From: a bacterium
GTDB lineage: Bacteria > Cyanobacteriota > Vampirovibrionia > Gastranaerophilales > Gastranaerophilaceae
Assembly (NCBI GenBank): GCA_017470245.1
Contig: JAFUEV010000005.1
Coordinates: 62,001-126,000 of the forward strand
DNA: 64,000 bases
Direction of reading: 5' to 3'
The notes under the pieces: model-generated
Database searches by the model: none
What the model saw: the letters and a program-made list of their open reading frames with translations, nothing else
Told to the model about the DNA's origin: nothing
Program-made: the position numbers and the translations under genes
Shown here: positions 45,302 through 54,024 of the stretch, in pieces
Layout: every line of letters starts with the position of its first letter
How positions within the stretch are numbered: position 1 is the first letter of the stretch

Positions 45302-46852
45302 TTACCTAACCTTTCTGTAAGCTATCGCATATAAACTGTTCAAATTTCCATTCCATCCGGAATCTCTAACAACAGTGAGTAATCTATCTGTACCAACAGG
45401 AACAATTGCACTTCCACCACTGGTAACATTGCTGCTGCTTCTTGTTTGTGCTCTTGCAAGAGTTATATTATTCCCCAAGGCAGAGGTAGTTACCTGTATT
45501 GAAATAATATGACCCGATGTAGAACCCGTAGCACAAAGACCTCTTAATATAACCTCATATTTGTTACCATCTTTAGGTAGGTATGAATCTAAAGAATAAT
45601 ACAAATCGCCATCACTACTATGCAAAGAAACGCTTGAGGTAACTATACCATAATAAGAAGGAACCCATTGTCCGTCTATATCATTAACCGTTACAAGAGT
45701 AACCGGTTTATATGGCATATATGTTCTATTTGTCATCACAACGCCAAGACAAACAAGAGGAATATTTTCCCAAAATGATGCCATATTTCTTTTAAAAGTT
45801 TTATTTTGAAAAGGACTATACCAAACATCATTAGTTACACTGCTTGTCGGTTCTATATCGCTTACATAATAATTAGAAGCGTAATAAATTGTACCGTTTT
45901 TATTAACAAAAACATATTTATTTACATCAAGTGCAGGGGTATCAGATATATCCGAAGTTACTGTATATTCAATATTTGTAAGTGTACCGTCATTATTTTT
46001 TCCATTCGGAATAAGTACTTTTAATCCGGAGCTTATGGTTATAGTCGAACCAATATACGTAAAAACACCATTTGGAGCTTCTAAAATACAATTAGAAATT
46101 TGCATTTTGTTTAAAAAATGTTTTTCTCCCGCTGTAGAAAGATTATCAAGAGCAATTGTTCCAAAAGTATTAATACCCGAATTACGAATATTTTCCAAAC
46201 ATTGCTCATATTCTTGCAAAAATTCAGCTTTTTTAGTATTCAAGACACTAATTACATTTTCTGCATCTTGAGCAGAATTTGCGGAATTTTGTGCATAAAT
46301 TAAAGCATCATTAACATAACCTGATGCAGTTTGTGCACTATTTGAAGCATTCTGCGCCGAATTTGATGCGTTTTGAGCTGAAACCACCGCTACATTTTTT
46401 GCGGAATTTAATTCATCTATAATCATATCCGGCGTACTTTCGCTGCCTTCTACAACCTTTACACAACGCTCTATTTTTCTTGATAAAATTTGCAAGATTC
46501 TTATTATATAGTCATAAGTCCATTCAATTACTTCTATGTTATAGTACAAAGAATTTCTAAACTCGTTTTCTTGTTTTATTACAAGGTCAAGCATTAAAGA
46601 AAGTCCTTCTTCCTCCTTTAATACTGGATATTGAGAGTTATTCAACGGGAATATTATATAACTGCCATTTTTATTGCCGATTTCATGTATTGAATAATCA
46701 ATACCATACTGGAGTATACTAATTACTCCATTTTTATCGGTATGTTGGACAACAAGTTCACTTTCTTTTTCTATTAAAAAGTCAAAATCAAACCTCGTAT
46801 TTGATGAATTACCGGTATAATTATTTACCGGACTTACCGATGATACTGTCAT
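45302..46852 (-). CDS. Tail fibre protein, T7 gp17-like N-terminus
   Basis: 516 residues. Residues 1-130 resemble the virion-anchoring domain of T7-like tail fibres (VSSVSPVNNYTGNSSNTRFDFDFLIE, then YGIDYSIHEIGNKNGS, YDYIIRILQILSRKIERCV). A coiled-coil of repeated S-A-Q-N/D-A units (about 155-195) follows, then a beta-rich receptor-binding region (about 230-516). It should bind the host surface. The N-terminus overlaps the upstream gene by 32 bases. Confidence 0.75.
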   Translation of the reverse strand: MTVSSVSPVNNYTGNSSNTRFDFDFLIEKESELVVQHTDKNGVISILQYGIDYSIHEIGNKNGSYIIFPLNNSQYPVLKEEEGLSLMLDLVIKQENEFRNSLYYNIEVIEWTYDYIIRILQILSRKIERCVKVVEGSESTPDMIIDELNSAKNVAVVSAQNASNSAQNASNSAQTASGYVNDALIYAQNSANSAQDAENVISVLNTKKAEFLQEYEQCLENIRNSGINTFGTIALDNLSTAGEKHFLNKMQISNCILEAPNGVFTYIGSTITISSGLKVLIPNGKNNDGTLTNIEYTVTSDISDTPALDVNKYVFVNKNGTIYYASNYYVSDIEPTSSVTNDVWYSPFQNKTFKRNMASFWENIPLVCLGVVMTNRTYMPYKPVTLVTVNDIDGQWVPSYYGIVTSSVSLHSSDGDLYYSLDSYLPKDGNKYEVILRGLCATGSTSGHIISIQVTTSALGNNITLARAQTRSSSNVTSGGSAIVPVGTDRLLTVVRDSGWNGNLNSLYAIAYRKVR

Positions 46853-48260
46853 TTACTTTTCCTTCCTTTTTTACATTAATTTCTTTTTGTTCAAATCTTT
46901 CTAATACACTATCTATAATTTTATTTTTGGTTTCGATATCCGGATTTTTATTATGTTGATTTTTATAATCTTTTAACGAGAATATTAATGTTTTAACGCA
47001 ATTATATTTATCCTCAACTTGTGAAATATTAGCGTTTTTCAATTTTTTAATCACATAAATGTAGTCCAAATATAAGTTTTCATACTCTGACTTTTCTAAT
47101 TGTTGAAAACTTTCAATCAGTTTATAATCTTCTTCCGATAAAAATGCTCTATATTTTGAAATATCCTTTTGCAGATACTTATTAAAATCCTTAAAAATTT
47201 CCGAAATAATTTCAAAAAATTTCTCTTTATCCGTTACAATAAAACCATTATTTTTTATATCTTTTATATATTTTTCAACCGATTTAATATGGTCATCGTC
47301 TAATGTATAATCAATATATAATTCTGCGGTATCAGGAGTGTTCAAACAAGCATCTGTTATTTCTTGCCAATTTTTTTCATTATCTTCTTTTTTCTTATTA
47401 TCAATTTGTTGTTGTTTTCTGAATTCCAAATTTTTAAGAAAACTTTTTGCCGATTTTTTTATATTTTCTTCTTTTATTGAATTTAAGTGTTTCTGAATTT
47501 CTTCTTCTGATAAATTATAAGAAAATATTTCTTGAGCCCAGTTATAAGCTATGATATTGTCTTTCATTTTATTCAAGGATTTTTCAAGTTTATCTTTATC
47601 TTCTATTTGTAGAAACTCTTTATTCCTTTCAAAATACTTATATGCTTCAATATCTTTTTCTGACATAAATGCTTTTATAACGGAATAATAAAATTCGGAA
47701 CGATATATTTCCTTTTTCTTTTTAAGTGTTTTAGTCGACCAATTTTCTTTTTCAGCAAGAATATCAATGATTGAAAGACCTTTATTATAAGAAGAAAGTA
47801 CAACTTCATTATCTGATTTATATAATATTGCTCTGTTTATAGCGGAATTAATCGCATCATTGTAAACACTCAATTCCCAGTTTTTAAGTTCTTTGTCTTC
47901 ATAAGCTTGCATTTTATAAGAAATTGCCGATATTTTCTTTGCTTTTATTTCATAAACAATCTCTTTAGACAAGATATCATTGAATTCCATTTCATTAACT
48001 TTTGAATTAATAAATTTTTCAAGTTCCTTTATAAACTCATTTCTTTTTCCTGTTACTTCTTTACCTTGTAATGAATAAAACCCGTTTTCAGAGAAAAGCA
48101 CTTCTTCTTCCCACTTATCAACAATATTACAGAGTTCTATAATTTTAATTTTATCTGTCTGTTTAATATCTGTATTATCCGTCTGGAAATTAGAATTCAA
48201 ATTAATTTTTTCCACATTAAAAGAACCGTTATTACGGTTACTATCGAGTATTTTTTGCAT
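46821..48260 (-). CDS. Putative internal virion (ejection) protein, helical
   Basis: 479 residues, Lys/Glu/Asn-rich and almost entirely helical, with no signal peptide. It lies between the gp14-like protein and the tail fibre, where short-tailed phages encode large internal core proteins that form the DNA-ejection channel. The sequence itself is not recognised, and it lacks an obvious transglycosylase domain. Frame +1 overlap of 32 bases with the tail fibre start. Confidence 0.55.
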   Translation of the reverse strand: MQKILDSNRNNGSFNVEKINLNSNFQTDNTDIKQTDKIKIIELCNIVDKWEEEVLFSENGFYSLQGKEVTGKRNEFIKELEKFINSKVNEMEFNDILSKEIVYEIKAKKISAISYKMQAYEDKELKNWELSVYNDAINSAINRAILYKSDNEVVLSSYNKGLSIIDILAEKENWSTKTLKKKKEIYRSEFYYSVIKAFMSEKDIEAYKYFERNKEFLQIEDKDKLEKSLNKMKDNIIAYNWAQEIFSYNLSEEEIQKHLNSIKEENIKKSAKSFLKNLEFRKQQQIDNKKKEDNEKNWQEITDACLNTPDTAELYIDYTLDDDHIKSVEKYIKDIKNNGFIVTDKEKFFEIISEIFKDFNKYLQKDISKYRAFLSEEDYKLIESFQQLEKSEYENLYLDYIYVIKKLKNANISQVEDKYNCVKTLIFSLKDYKNQHNKNPDIETKNKIIDSVLERFEQKEINVKKEGKVNDSIIGKSGK

Positions 48261-48278
48261 ATATCACCTGTTTTCTTA

Positions 48279-48785
48279 TTATTTAGATTTTTTATCCGTT
48301 AAATATGTATTTGCAGCGGAGCTTACGGTATTTGCCGCAATAGTAAACATTCCTGTTTTAAATGATTGCTGTGATTTAAATGACCTCAATGCCATATTTT
48401 CATAATACTTATCCGCTTGAATAAGATGATTCTTCGCACGGCGTTGTGCCATATTCATTGTTTTTAAGGATTCAAATTCACTTGTTTGTTTTTCATCATC
48501 TTCTATATCAGACAATGTTAAAGAGCTTAATGATAAATTTCCGGAAGCATAAGATGCTTTTTCTTTTCCCATACTCAAAATGGATTGCAGCCTTTTTTCT
48601 CTATTCGATTCTACTGCATCTTGTATTTCTTCCCCGGCTTTATCTTCTTCTCTTTTGGCAGTTTCTATTATTTGTCTGTTTTCGTATGCTTCTATTCTTT
48701 TTTGAGTTTTACGTTCCTGCACTTTTGTTAAAGTAAATGCAGCAACTTGAACTGCTGTTTTTATCGCATCATAATAATTGCACAT
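48279..48785 (-). CDS. Putative internal virion protein, T7 gp14-like
   Basis: 168 residues from the ATG at 48785. A ribosome site AAAGGG lies between this and an in-frame upstream ATG at 48800, which favours the downstream start. The N-terminus is a hydrophobic helix (YDAIKTAVQVAAFTLTKV), the rest is helical with many charged residues, and a small hydrophobic segment (GMFTIAANTVSSAANTYL) ends the protein. Size, position and style fit gp14-like core proteins that insert in the host envelope on infection. Confidence 0.6.
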   Translation of the reverse strand: MCNYYDAIKTAVQVAAFTLTKVQERKTQKRIEAYENRQIIETAKREEDKAGEEIQDAVESNREKRLQSILSMGKEKASYASGNLSLSSLTLSDIEDDEKQTSEFESLKTMNMAQRRAKNHLIQADKYYENMALRSFKSQQSFKTGMFTIAANTVSSAANTYLTDKKSK

Positions 48786-48786
48786 C

Positions 48787-49263
48787 TTAAACCCTTTCAT
48801 TTACTTTGTAAAAAAATTCAAATCCTTTTTTGACATTTAATACGTCAGGTCTGGGATTATCAAACTGAAATCCGAGTTTTACTAACCAGTTTTTCGCCTG
48901 CAAATTTGAAGTATAAATATAGTTATACATTATTTTATATTTTGTTTCCGCATTCTTTATCAACGGCACTACATCTTTAAAAAATAATGTTTTATTAATA
49001 TATAAATAGAAAGAAGAAATAAGCCAAACAGCAGCAATGTTTTTATTTTCTTTAATTTCATAAAATCCGCCAATTGCAATAGGTATTTCTTTTTTATCGT
49101 TATCATATCCGTACATTACCAAAAATTCTTTATCTTTCAAAGAATTCAAAGTTTCAAAATACCAATTGTCACCATACAAAGCAAATAATTCTTCTTTATC
49201 TTCATCTCTCAGATTATCCAGAACAAAAAGAATTTCAAAATCATCTTTTACTTTTTTAATCAT
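48787..49263 (-). CDS. T7 gp13-like GNAT-fold phage protein
   Basis: 158 residues. The protein shows a GNAT core: EFLVMYGYDNDKKEIPIAIGG, then NIAAVWLISSFYLY, and a C-terminal SNLQAKNWLVKLGFQF, where acetyltransferases have the acyl-CoA-proximal A-x-x-x-Y/W-x-x-x-G-F. This pattern matches the gp13/DUF2833 family encoded next to internal virion genes in T7-like phages. Enzymatic activity is unproven. It overlaps the tail tubular B gene by 8 bases. Confidence 0.65.
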   Translation of the reverse strand: MIKKVKDDFEILFVLDNLRDEDKEELFALYGDNWYFETLNSLKDKEFLVMYGYDNDKKEIPIAIGGFYEIKENKNIAAVWLISSFYLYINKTLFFKDVVPLIKNAETKYKIMYNYIYTSNLQAKNWLVKLGFQFDNPRPDVLNVKKGFEFFYKVNERV

Positions 49264-51301
49264 TTATATCCGCCATAGTTATTTCTAACGAAATTGAATT
49301 TATTGTAAGCGGAAACGGATATTTTTGTTTTATATGAACAGTAGCTTTTTCGGTATAATCAGCAAAGGTAAAGCATTTAACATTTCCGGAATGCAGATAA
49401 TTTTGATTTTTTATACTTTCAATACTTAATAAATTTTGAGCGAGAGAACCGTCATTACCCACAATAAAGAAATCTTCTCTTGATTTATCTACCGTTACAT
49501 CAATTCCGTTTACAATTTTTGCCAAGCCAAATGTATTTTCACCTTCTAAATTCAATGTTTCAAGTTCAAACTCATAAGGCAATCCGACTACTATTTTACT
49601 TGCCGGCATATCTAATTGAATTTTACCGTTTTCAACAAGCTTATTTTCTATTAAAAATCCGTCAGCAAGTAAATTAACTCTTTCTCCTTCAAGATGGTCA
49701 AGTCCGGAAATTAAACTGACAGGATTACCTGTATATTTTAGAGAGCAATCCAAAAATACCCCATCTTCAGCACTATGAACATGTCTGGAAGCTAAACGTT
49801 CAATAAAACGTTTTGTTTGTCCGTTGATAGTACGTTTTATTACAAAATATACAGCATCTTCAAAATTTTCCCTAATAACAGCAATTGACTCAAATTCACC
49901 CTTTGTTTCATGTTTGTGCCAACCTGCAACATCCTGTTTTTTATTATAAGTAAGAGCATTTACCGTTCCGTCAGACATTATACACCACAATATTCTGTAT
50001 GTTTTTGAATAAGCCATATCAACAACTTGTTTATCCTCAAACAAATGAGAAGCAAATATAGTTAATTCATCGCCATCATAACTGTCTGATACATAAGTAT
50101 ATCCCAAATCTCTGATAACCGAACCACCTGACTGTGCAAATAAAATCATATTACCGGAAACAACAGGAGCCACATTTGAACAGCCATAAAAGCTTTGAGG
50201 AGAAGCATTTAAAGATGAAGCAGGAGAAAATGAGCCATCCGACCCGTTTAATTTCCATTCACCTCCTGATGTCAACAAAATCAGGTCATTCATTGCTATA
50301 ATATGTCTTATTTCATTAACTTCACGTTCGGATAAGGTGATATTTATTGCATCAGTTGCAGTTAACGGTCTTGATACATTAAAGTTATTATTTGTTCCTG
50401 TTTGAGAAGCAACCAATTGCTGCGGGTTATTTGAAAGACAGCCGTATACTTTTCTTTGTTGAAAATAATTTACGCATCCGGGGTTGTTTCCGTCTGCAAA
50501 AGGATTTGTATATATTGGAGCAGTTGCCGACAAATCAGGTTCTATCTTATCATCTTTAAAACTTGTATCAGAAGTTGTGCCGACATAAGCATATATTCCG
50601 TTAACATTTTTATATACATTATATTCAACGGCATTTTCAACTGCCGAGAATGTAATTGTAATATACTCGGTGGTACCCCAATATCCCTCCAATTCACCAC
50701 GAACAGAAACAACATCAGAACGTTTACTTTCTTCATAAGTATCCGCTCTGACTGCAGTTACGAGATATTTATAAGTTGTCGTATGTTCGCTGCCGCCAGT
50801 CCAAACTGCCCTTAAATTTGTCGGAGCCTCAATATGAGGATTAAAATTTATTGCATTTAACGTCCAATTGTAATGAGATTCTCTTGACAATTCCATTGGA
50901 GTGTAATTATTGTGACATAAGGTTAAAACATCTGCATTTTGAGCATATTTAATATCAAATATTTCATCTTCACTATATGGTGTTTCAATTTCAATCGGAG
51001 CACCGTTATTATCTGTTATTTGAGCACCATCTTTTATAAATCGTGCATAATGATGACCTAATTCAATAATATATGTCTGTTCCGTATTAAAAGAAAATGG
51101 AATCAGACGAGCTTTTGAAGCAGAAGTTTTAACTTCCGTAATAAGTTCAAGTCCGGCTCTGTTACTGACACATCCTTCAGCACGAACAAAACCGTTTTTT
51201 AGTGTTTTTAACCCTGTATTATATTTAACAAGATCATTTCTTGAATATAAAGCCGGACTTAATTCTCCTCCGGTAAAAGATTTTTGTGTATATCTTACCA
51301 T
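49256..51301 (-). CDS. Tail tubular protein B-like (phage nozzle/tail protein)
   Basis: 681 residues from the ATG at 51301. An upstream in-frame start at 51334 would overlap the previous gene and adds 11 unrelated residues. The N-terminus VRYTQKSFTGGELSPALYSR, then NGFVRAEGCVSNRAGLELI, is the hallmark of a podovirus tail protein family. The body has propeller-like strands (QQRKVYGCLSNNPQQLVASQ, DLILLTSGGEWKLNGSDGSF). It should form the lower part of the short tail tube. Confidence 0.8.
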   Translation of the reverse strand: MVRYTQKSFTGGELSPALYSRNDLVKYNTGLKTLKNGFVRAEGCVSNRAGLELITEVKTSASKARLIPFSFNTEQTYIIELGHHYARFIKDGAQITDNNGAPIEIETPYSEDEIFDIKYAQNADVLTLCHNNYTPMELSRESHYNWTLNAINFNPHIEAPTNLRAVWTGGSEHTTTYKYLVTAVRADTYEESKRSDVVSVRGELEGYWGTTEYITITFSAVENAVEYNVYKNVNGIYAYVGTTSDTSFKDDKIEPDLSATAPIYTNPFADGNNPGCVNYFQQRKVYGCLSNNPQQLVASQTGTNNNFNVSRPLTATDAINITLSEREVNEIRHIIAMNDLILLTSGGEWKLNGSDGSFSPASSLNASPQSFYGCSNVAPVVSGNMILFAQSGGSVIRDLGYTYVSDSYDGDELTIFASHLFEDKQVVDMAYSKTYRILWCIMSDGTVNALTYNKKQDVAGWHKHETKGEFESIAVIRENFEDAVYFVIKRTINGQTKRFIERLASRHVHSAEDGVFLDCSLKYTGNPVSLISGLDHLEGERVNLLADGFLIENKLVENGKIQLDMPASKIVVGLPYEFELETLNLEGENTFGLAKIVNGIDVTVDKSREDFFIVGNDGSLAQNLLSIESIKNQNYLHSGNVKCFTFADYTEKATVHIKQKYPFPLTINSISLEITMADIND

Positions 51302-51309
51302 TTTCTGCC

Positions 51310-51900
51310 CTACCTTACATCCAACCAGGAACAACTGTCTTTAGTGTTTATATACCCTTCAGATGCGTTTATAGTTTTTGCCTTTGCAAGCATACTTGCA
51401 TATATACTTAAACAATCATTTTGTAATGCTCTATTACCGGTAATTGCAGGTGCTGCCAAAAATGCAAGGTACCAACATAATGCTGATACATACTCACTTG
51501 AGAAAAAAGTTTCATTCTCTACAGACTTTGTATACCTTAAAATTGCAGGTGTCAGATTTGTATTAATAATTTTTTGTCCTGTAGAATTTGTTGCTATTTC
51601 AAATTCTACAATTTCATCACTAACATAAGGAATAATTTCTCTTGCAAAAAGACAATCATTTGGATAATCAAATTCATACAAAAATTTAGGATTTTGAGGA
51701 ATATTTCCGGTAAGTGCAAGCTCTCTGTAAGAATTAGCAAAATTCCAATCAAAATCTTTAAGAACCTGCTCTCTTGCCGTATCGTAATATTCATTTAAAA
51801 TTACCGTATTTTTATCATTTTGGTTTGTATTTTGAATATTTACGCTTATCCTTAAATTTTTTAACGTTATATTAAAAATTTTAGCTTTTGTATAATTCAT
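51310..51900 (-). CDS. Tail tubular protein A-like (adaptor/gatekeeper)
   Basis: 196 residues, helical with conserved style of podoviral adaptors: NEYYDTAREQVLKDFDWNFA near residue 37-56, FLYEFDYPNDCLFAREIIPY, then SALCWYLAFLAAPAITGNRA. It joins the portal to the tail tube. Its gene lies between capsid/cement genes and tail tubular B, separated from the former by a terminator. Confidence 0.75.
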   Translation of the reverse strand: MNYTKAKIFNITLKNLRISVNIQNTNQNDKNTVILNEYYDTAREQVLKDFDWNFANSYRELALTGNIPQNPKFLYEFDYPNDCLFAREIIPYVSDEIVEFEIATNSTGQKIINTNLTPAILRYTKSVENETFFSSEYVSALCWYLAFLAAPAITGNRALQNDCLSIYASMLAKAKTINASEGYINTKDSCSWLDVR

Positions 51901-51913
51901 TTTTACTCCGTTT

Positions 51914-51952
51914 CTTTAAGAAAAAGATATCCGGTAGTTATTACCGGATATC
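51914..51952 (-). terminator. Terminator between the capsid and tail genes
   Basis: GATATCCGGTA (51926-51936) and TACCGGATATC (51942-51952) form an 11-bp perfect stem. On the minus strand it is followed by TTTTTCTT. It lies just after the cement gene stop and probably lowers expression of downstream tail genes. Confidence 0.85.
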
Positions 51953-51980
51953 AACAAATGAGGACTAATATACTGTAAGT

Positions 51981-52379
51981 TTACACGTTATGGAAACTTT
52001 CTTGATTTCCATCCGCTATACCTGCCGTAACAGAACCTTTTGTAGGTGCAGTTCCTGTAACGGTATAATATAATCGCATATAACCCAAATTACCTTTAGG
52101 TATAAATTTGATTGTACTTACAGCACCTTTTTTCAAGTCAGAAAGGGGTATAGTTTGTTCTATCAAAGTAACAGATGTTGTAAATGTTTCTTTGTCTGAT
52201 GTTTGTACTTTTATATTTAAATTTGTAAGATTGTTGAAATCATCACTTATTTGTATAAAAACATCAACCGGTGTACCGAAAGCTATTTCTCTTTTTCCGA
52301 AATCCAATACATTCGTTGATGCAGCTGAAGCTGTTATAGCTTGTTTATTTGAGAATAAACCTTGTTCATCTAATATCAT
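51981..52379 (-). CDS. Bbp16-like capsid cement protein
   Basis: 132 residues, all-beta. The N-terminus MILDEQGLFSNKQAITASAA, then VLDFGKREIAFGTPVDVFIQ and GNLGYMRLYYTVTGTAPTKG, resembles the capsid-decorating protein family of BPP-1-like podoviruses. It lies 16 bases after the major capsid gene, in the usual position. Family assignment is from memory of its pattern. Confidence 0.7.
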   Translation of the reverse strand: MILDEQGLFSNKQAITASAASTNVLDFGKREIAFGTPVDVFIQISDDFNNLTNLNIKVQTSDKETFTTSVTLIEQTIPLSDLKKGAVSTIKFIPKGNLGYMRLYYTVTGTAPTKGSVTAGIADGNQESFHNV

Positions 52380-52395
52380 TTATCATTTCCTTTCT

Positions 52396-53391
52396 TTAAG
52401 ATACCAAATCTTCCGAGCAAGTAATTAACTCACATTCTCTTATAGGAATATTTTTATAATGAAGAACATTATCATTTAAATATTCTTTTATTGTGAAGTT
52501 TACATTTGTTTTGCTTTTCAATTGAGCTTCAAAATACATTAAAACGGTAGAATTACAATAAATAAAAGTTCTGCCTGTTTTTGCAAATCTCTTAATTTTG
52601 TAATAAGCCTTATTTAAAAGTTCTTCAATATCAGCTGCCGCATTGGATGCAAGATTTGATATACTTACATTTGCAATACGACAAGTTGAACGCCAATCAC
52701 GAACGGATAAACCAACATCCATTTTGTAATGGTCTTGATAAACTTTACGTTTTCCGCCTGTTGAGCTTGTTTCTGTCATAACACCATCATCCTTATGTTG
52801 AACACCGGCTTGTGAACCTTGAGGATATAGTAATGAAGTATGTAAATCACCCCATGTTACAAACCAGATTGACGTATTATCAGAGCCTGTACCACCTGCA
52901 TCTATAATATTAGAACCGATTTTCTTTGCATCATTTGACTTTTTAGAATATCTGACAGTTAAACCATCAAAAGCTGCAGCATTTTCTTTTATACTTCCAT
53001 AGAATATTGTTTCCTGTAACTTTTGATTCATTGCTTCTATAAAGGCAGAAGATTCTGATAATCTAAATAATTTAGGGTTTTCTGCTTTATCAACCAAATC
53101 AACATCGACAATTGAATATGTTTCAAGCATACCTGTAACATCTTTTACCTGTTCTGTTGTTGATTTAGAACTTGGAACATAACCGTAAAGATTTCTGAAA
53201 ACGGCAGAAGGCAAACCTGTTCTGATTGTTGTAATATAATTAGTACCGTCATTGCATTGCAGAGCGTTTGCATCCTGCAATACTTCATTTGTTTCAGTCA
53301 TCATTTCGATAATTTCTGCGGCGGTTTTACCGTTTTCGGTTCTCTTTAGTCTATCCGCCAAAGTTAAATAGTTAGCACCTAAAGTTGCCAT
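52396..53391 (-). CDS. Major capsid protein (podovirus type)
   Basis: 331 residues. The N-terminus ATLGANYLTLADRLKRTENG, then MMTETNEVLQDANALQCNDG and RTGLPSAVFRNLYGYVPSSK, is characteristic of HK97-fold capsid proteins of the BPP-1 group, with N-arm, E-loop and a P-domain (AAFDGLTVRYSKKSNDAKKI). The gene sits between scaffold and cement genes as expected. Confidence 0.85.
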   Translation of the reverse strand: MATLGANYLTLADRLKRTENGKTAAEIIEMMTETNEVLQDANALQCNDGTNYITTIRTGLPSAVFRNLYGYVPSSKSTTEQVKDVTGMLETYSIVDVDLVDKAENPKLFRLSESSAFIEAMNQKLQETIFYGSIKENAAAFDGLTVRYSKKSNDAKKIGSNIIDAGGTGSDNTSIWFVTWGDLHTSLLYPQGSQAGVQHKDDGVMTETSSTGGKRKVYQDHYKMDVGLSVRDWRSTCRIANVSISNLASNAAADIEELLNKAYYKIKRFAKTGRTFIYCNSTVLMYFEAQLKSKTNVNFTIKEYLNDNVLHYKNIPIRECELITCSEDLVS

Positions 53392-53415
53392 TACTTTTTC
53401 CTTTCTTTTTAATAA

Positions 53416-54012
53416 CTACTGCATTGTCGGGAATAAAATATCTTCCCTGTTTTCTTTCGGAGCCGGAGCAATACCCATCCCGTATATTGCATCATTTTGC
53501 ATTTGTTTACCAATGTTGTAAAACATTCTTATTACTTTCGGATGACAATTTAACCCCGTTTGTTGAAGTATGTTTTGTACTTCACCATCAGCGAATCTTG
53601 TGTAAGCAATATTAGCGGTTCTCATTGTTCTTTCATAATTTGCACCGCCTAATTCTCTATCAGTTATAAGTGCATTTTTATACTCGTTGATTTGTTGTCT
53701 TTGTTGTTCGGCTATGGTTTTAGAGATATTATCTCCCGTTAACCTTGAAAGTTTCACTGCTAAAGACATTAATTGATTTGCACCCTTTTGTGACAAATTA
53801 TATTTACCTGCCAGTTCATTAAATTCGCCAAGTAATTCTTCGTCATAACAATAATTTTCCGGAAGCTCCACTTCCGAATAATCATAATATTCGGGTTTCC
53901 CGAATAAACCATCATTTTCCAACCCTTGTATTCCCTGTTGGTCGTGCTTTTGTTCATAAGCATTTACCCCAAGCCCGAGGGTTGGGGTTTCTTGTAAATT
54001 TTCGTTTAACAT
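53416..54012 (-). CDS. Putative capsid scaffolding/assembly protein
   Basis: 198 residues. A disordered acidic N-terminus (1-65) is followed by a helical region (ELAGKYNLSQKGANQLMSLA, QQRQQINEYKNALITDRELG) typical of phage scaffolding or head-assembly proteins. It is encoded directly between portal and capsid. The ATGT-rich start follows AAAAGGAGGAAAA, a strong ribosome site, on the minus strand. Confidence 0.65.
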   Translation of the reverse strand: MLNENLQETPTLGLGVNAYEQKHDQQGIQGLENDGLFGKPEYYDYSEVELPENYCYDEELLGEFNELAGKYNLSQKGANQLMSLAVKLSRLTGDNISKTIAEQQRQQINEYKNALITDRELGGANYERTMRTANIAYTRFADGEVQNILQQTGLNCHPKVIRMFYNIGKQMQNDAIYGMGIAPAPKENREDILFPTMQ

Positions 54013-54024
54013 TTTTCCTCCTTT

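Noticed and set aside
45302-48260. Diversity-generating retroelement as in BPP-1, because the capsid genes resemble that phage
   Set aside because: No reverse transcriptase or template/variable repeat pair was seen near the tail fibre or elsewhere.
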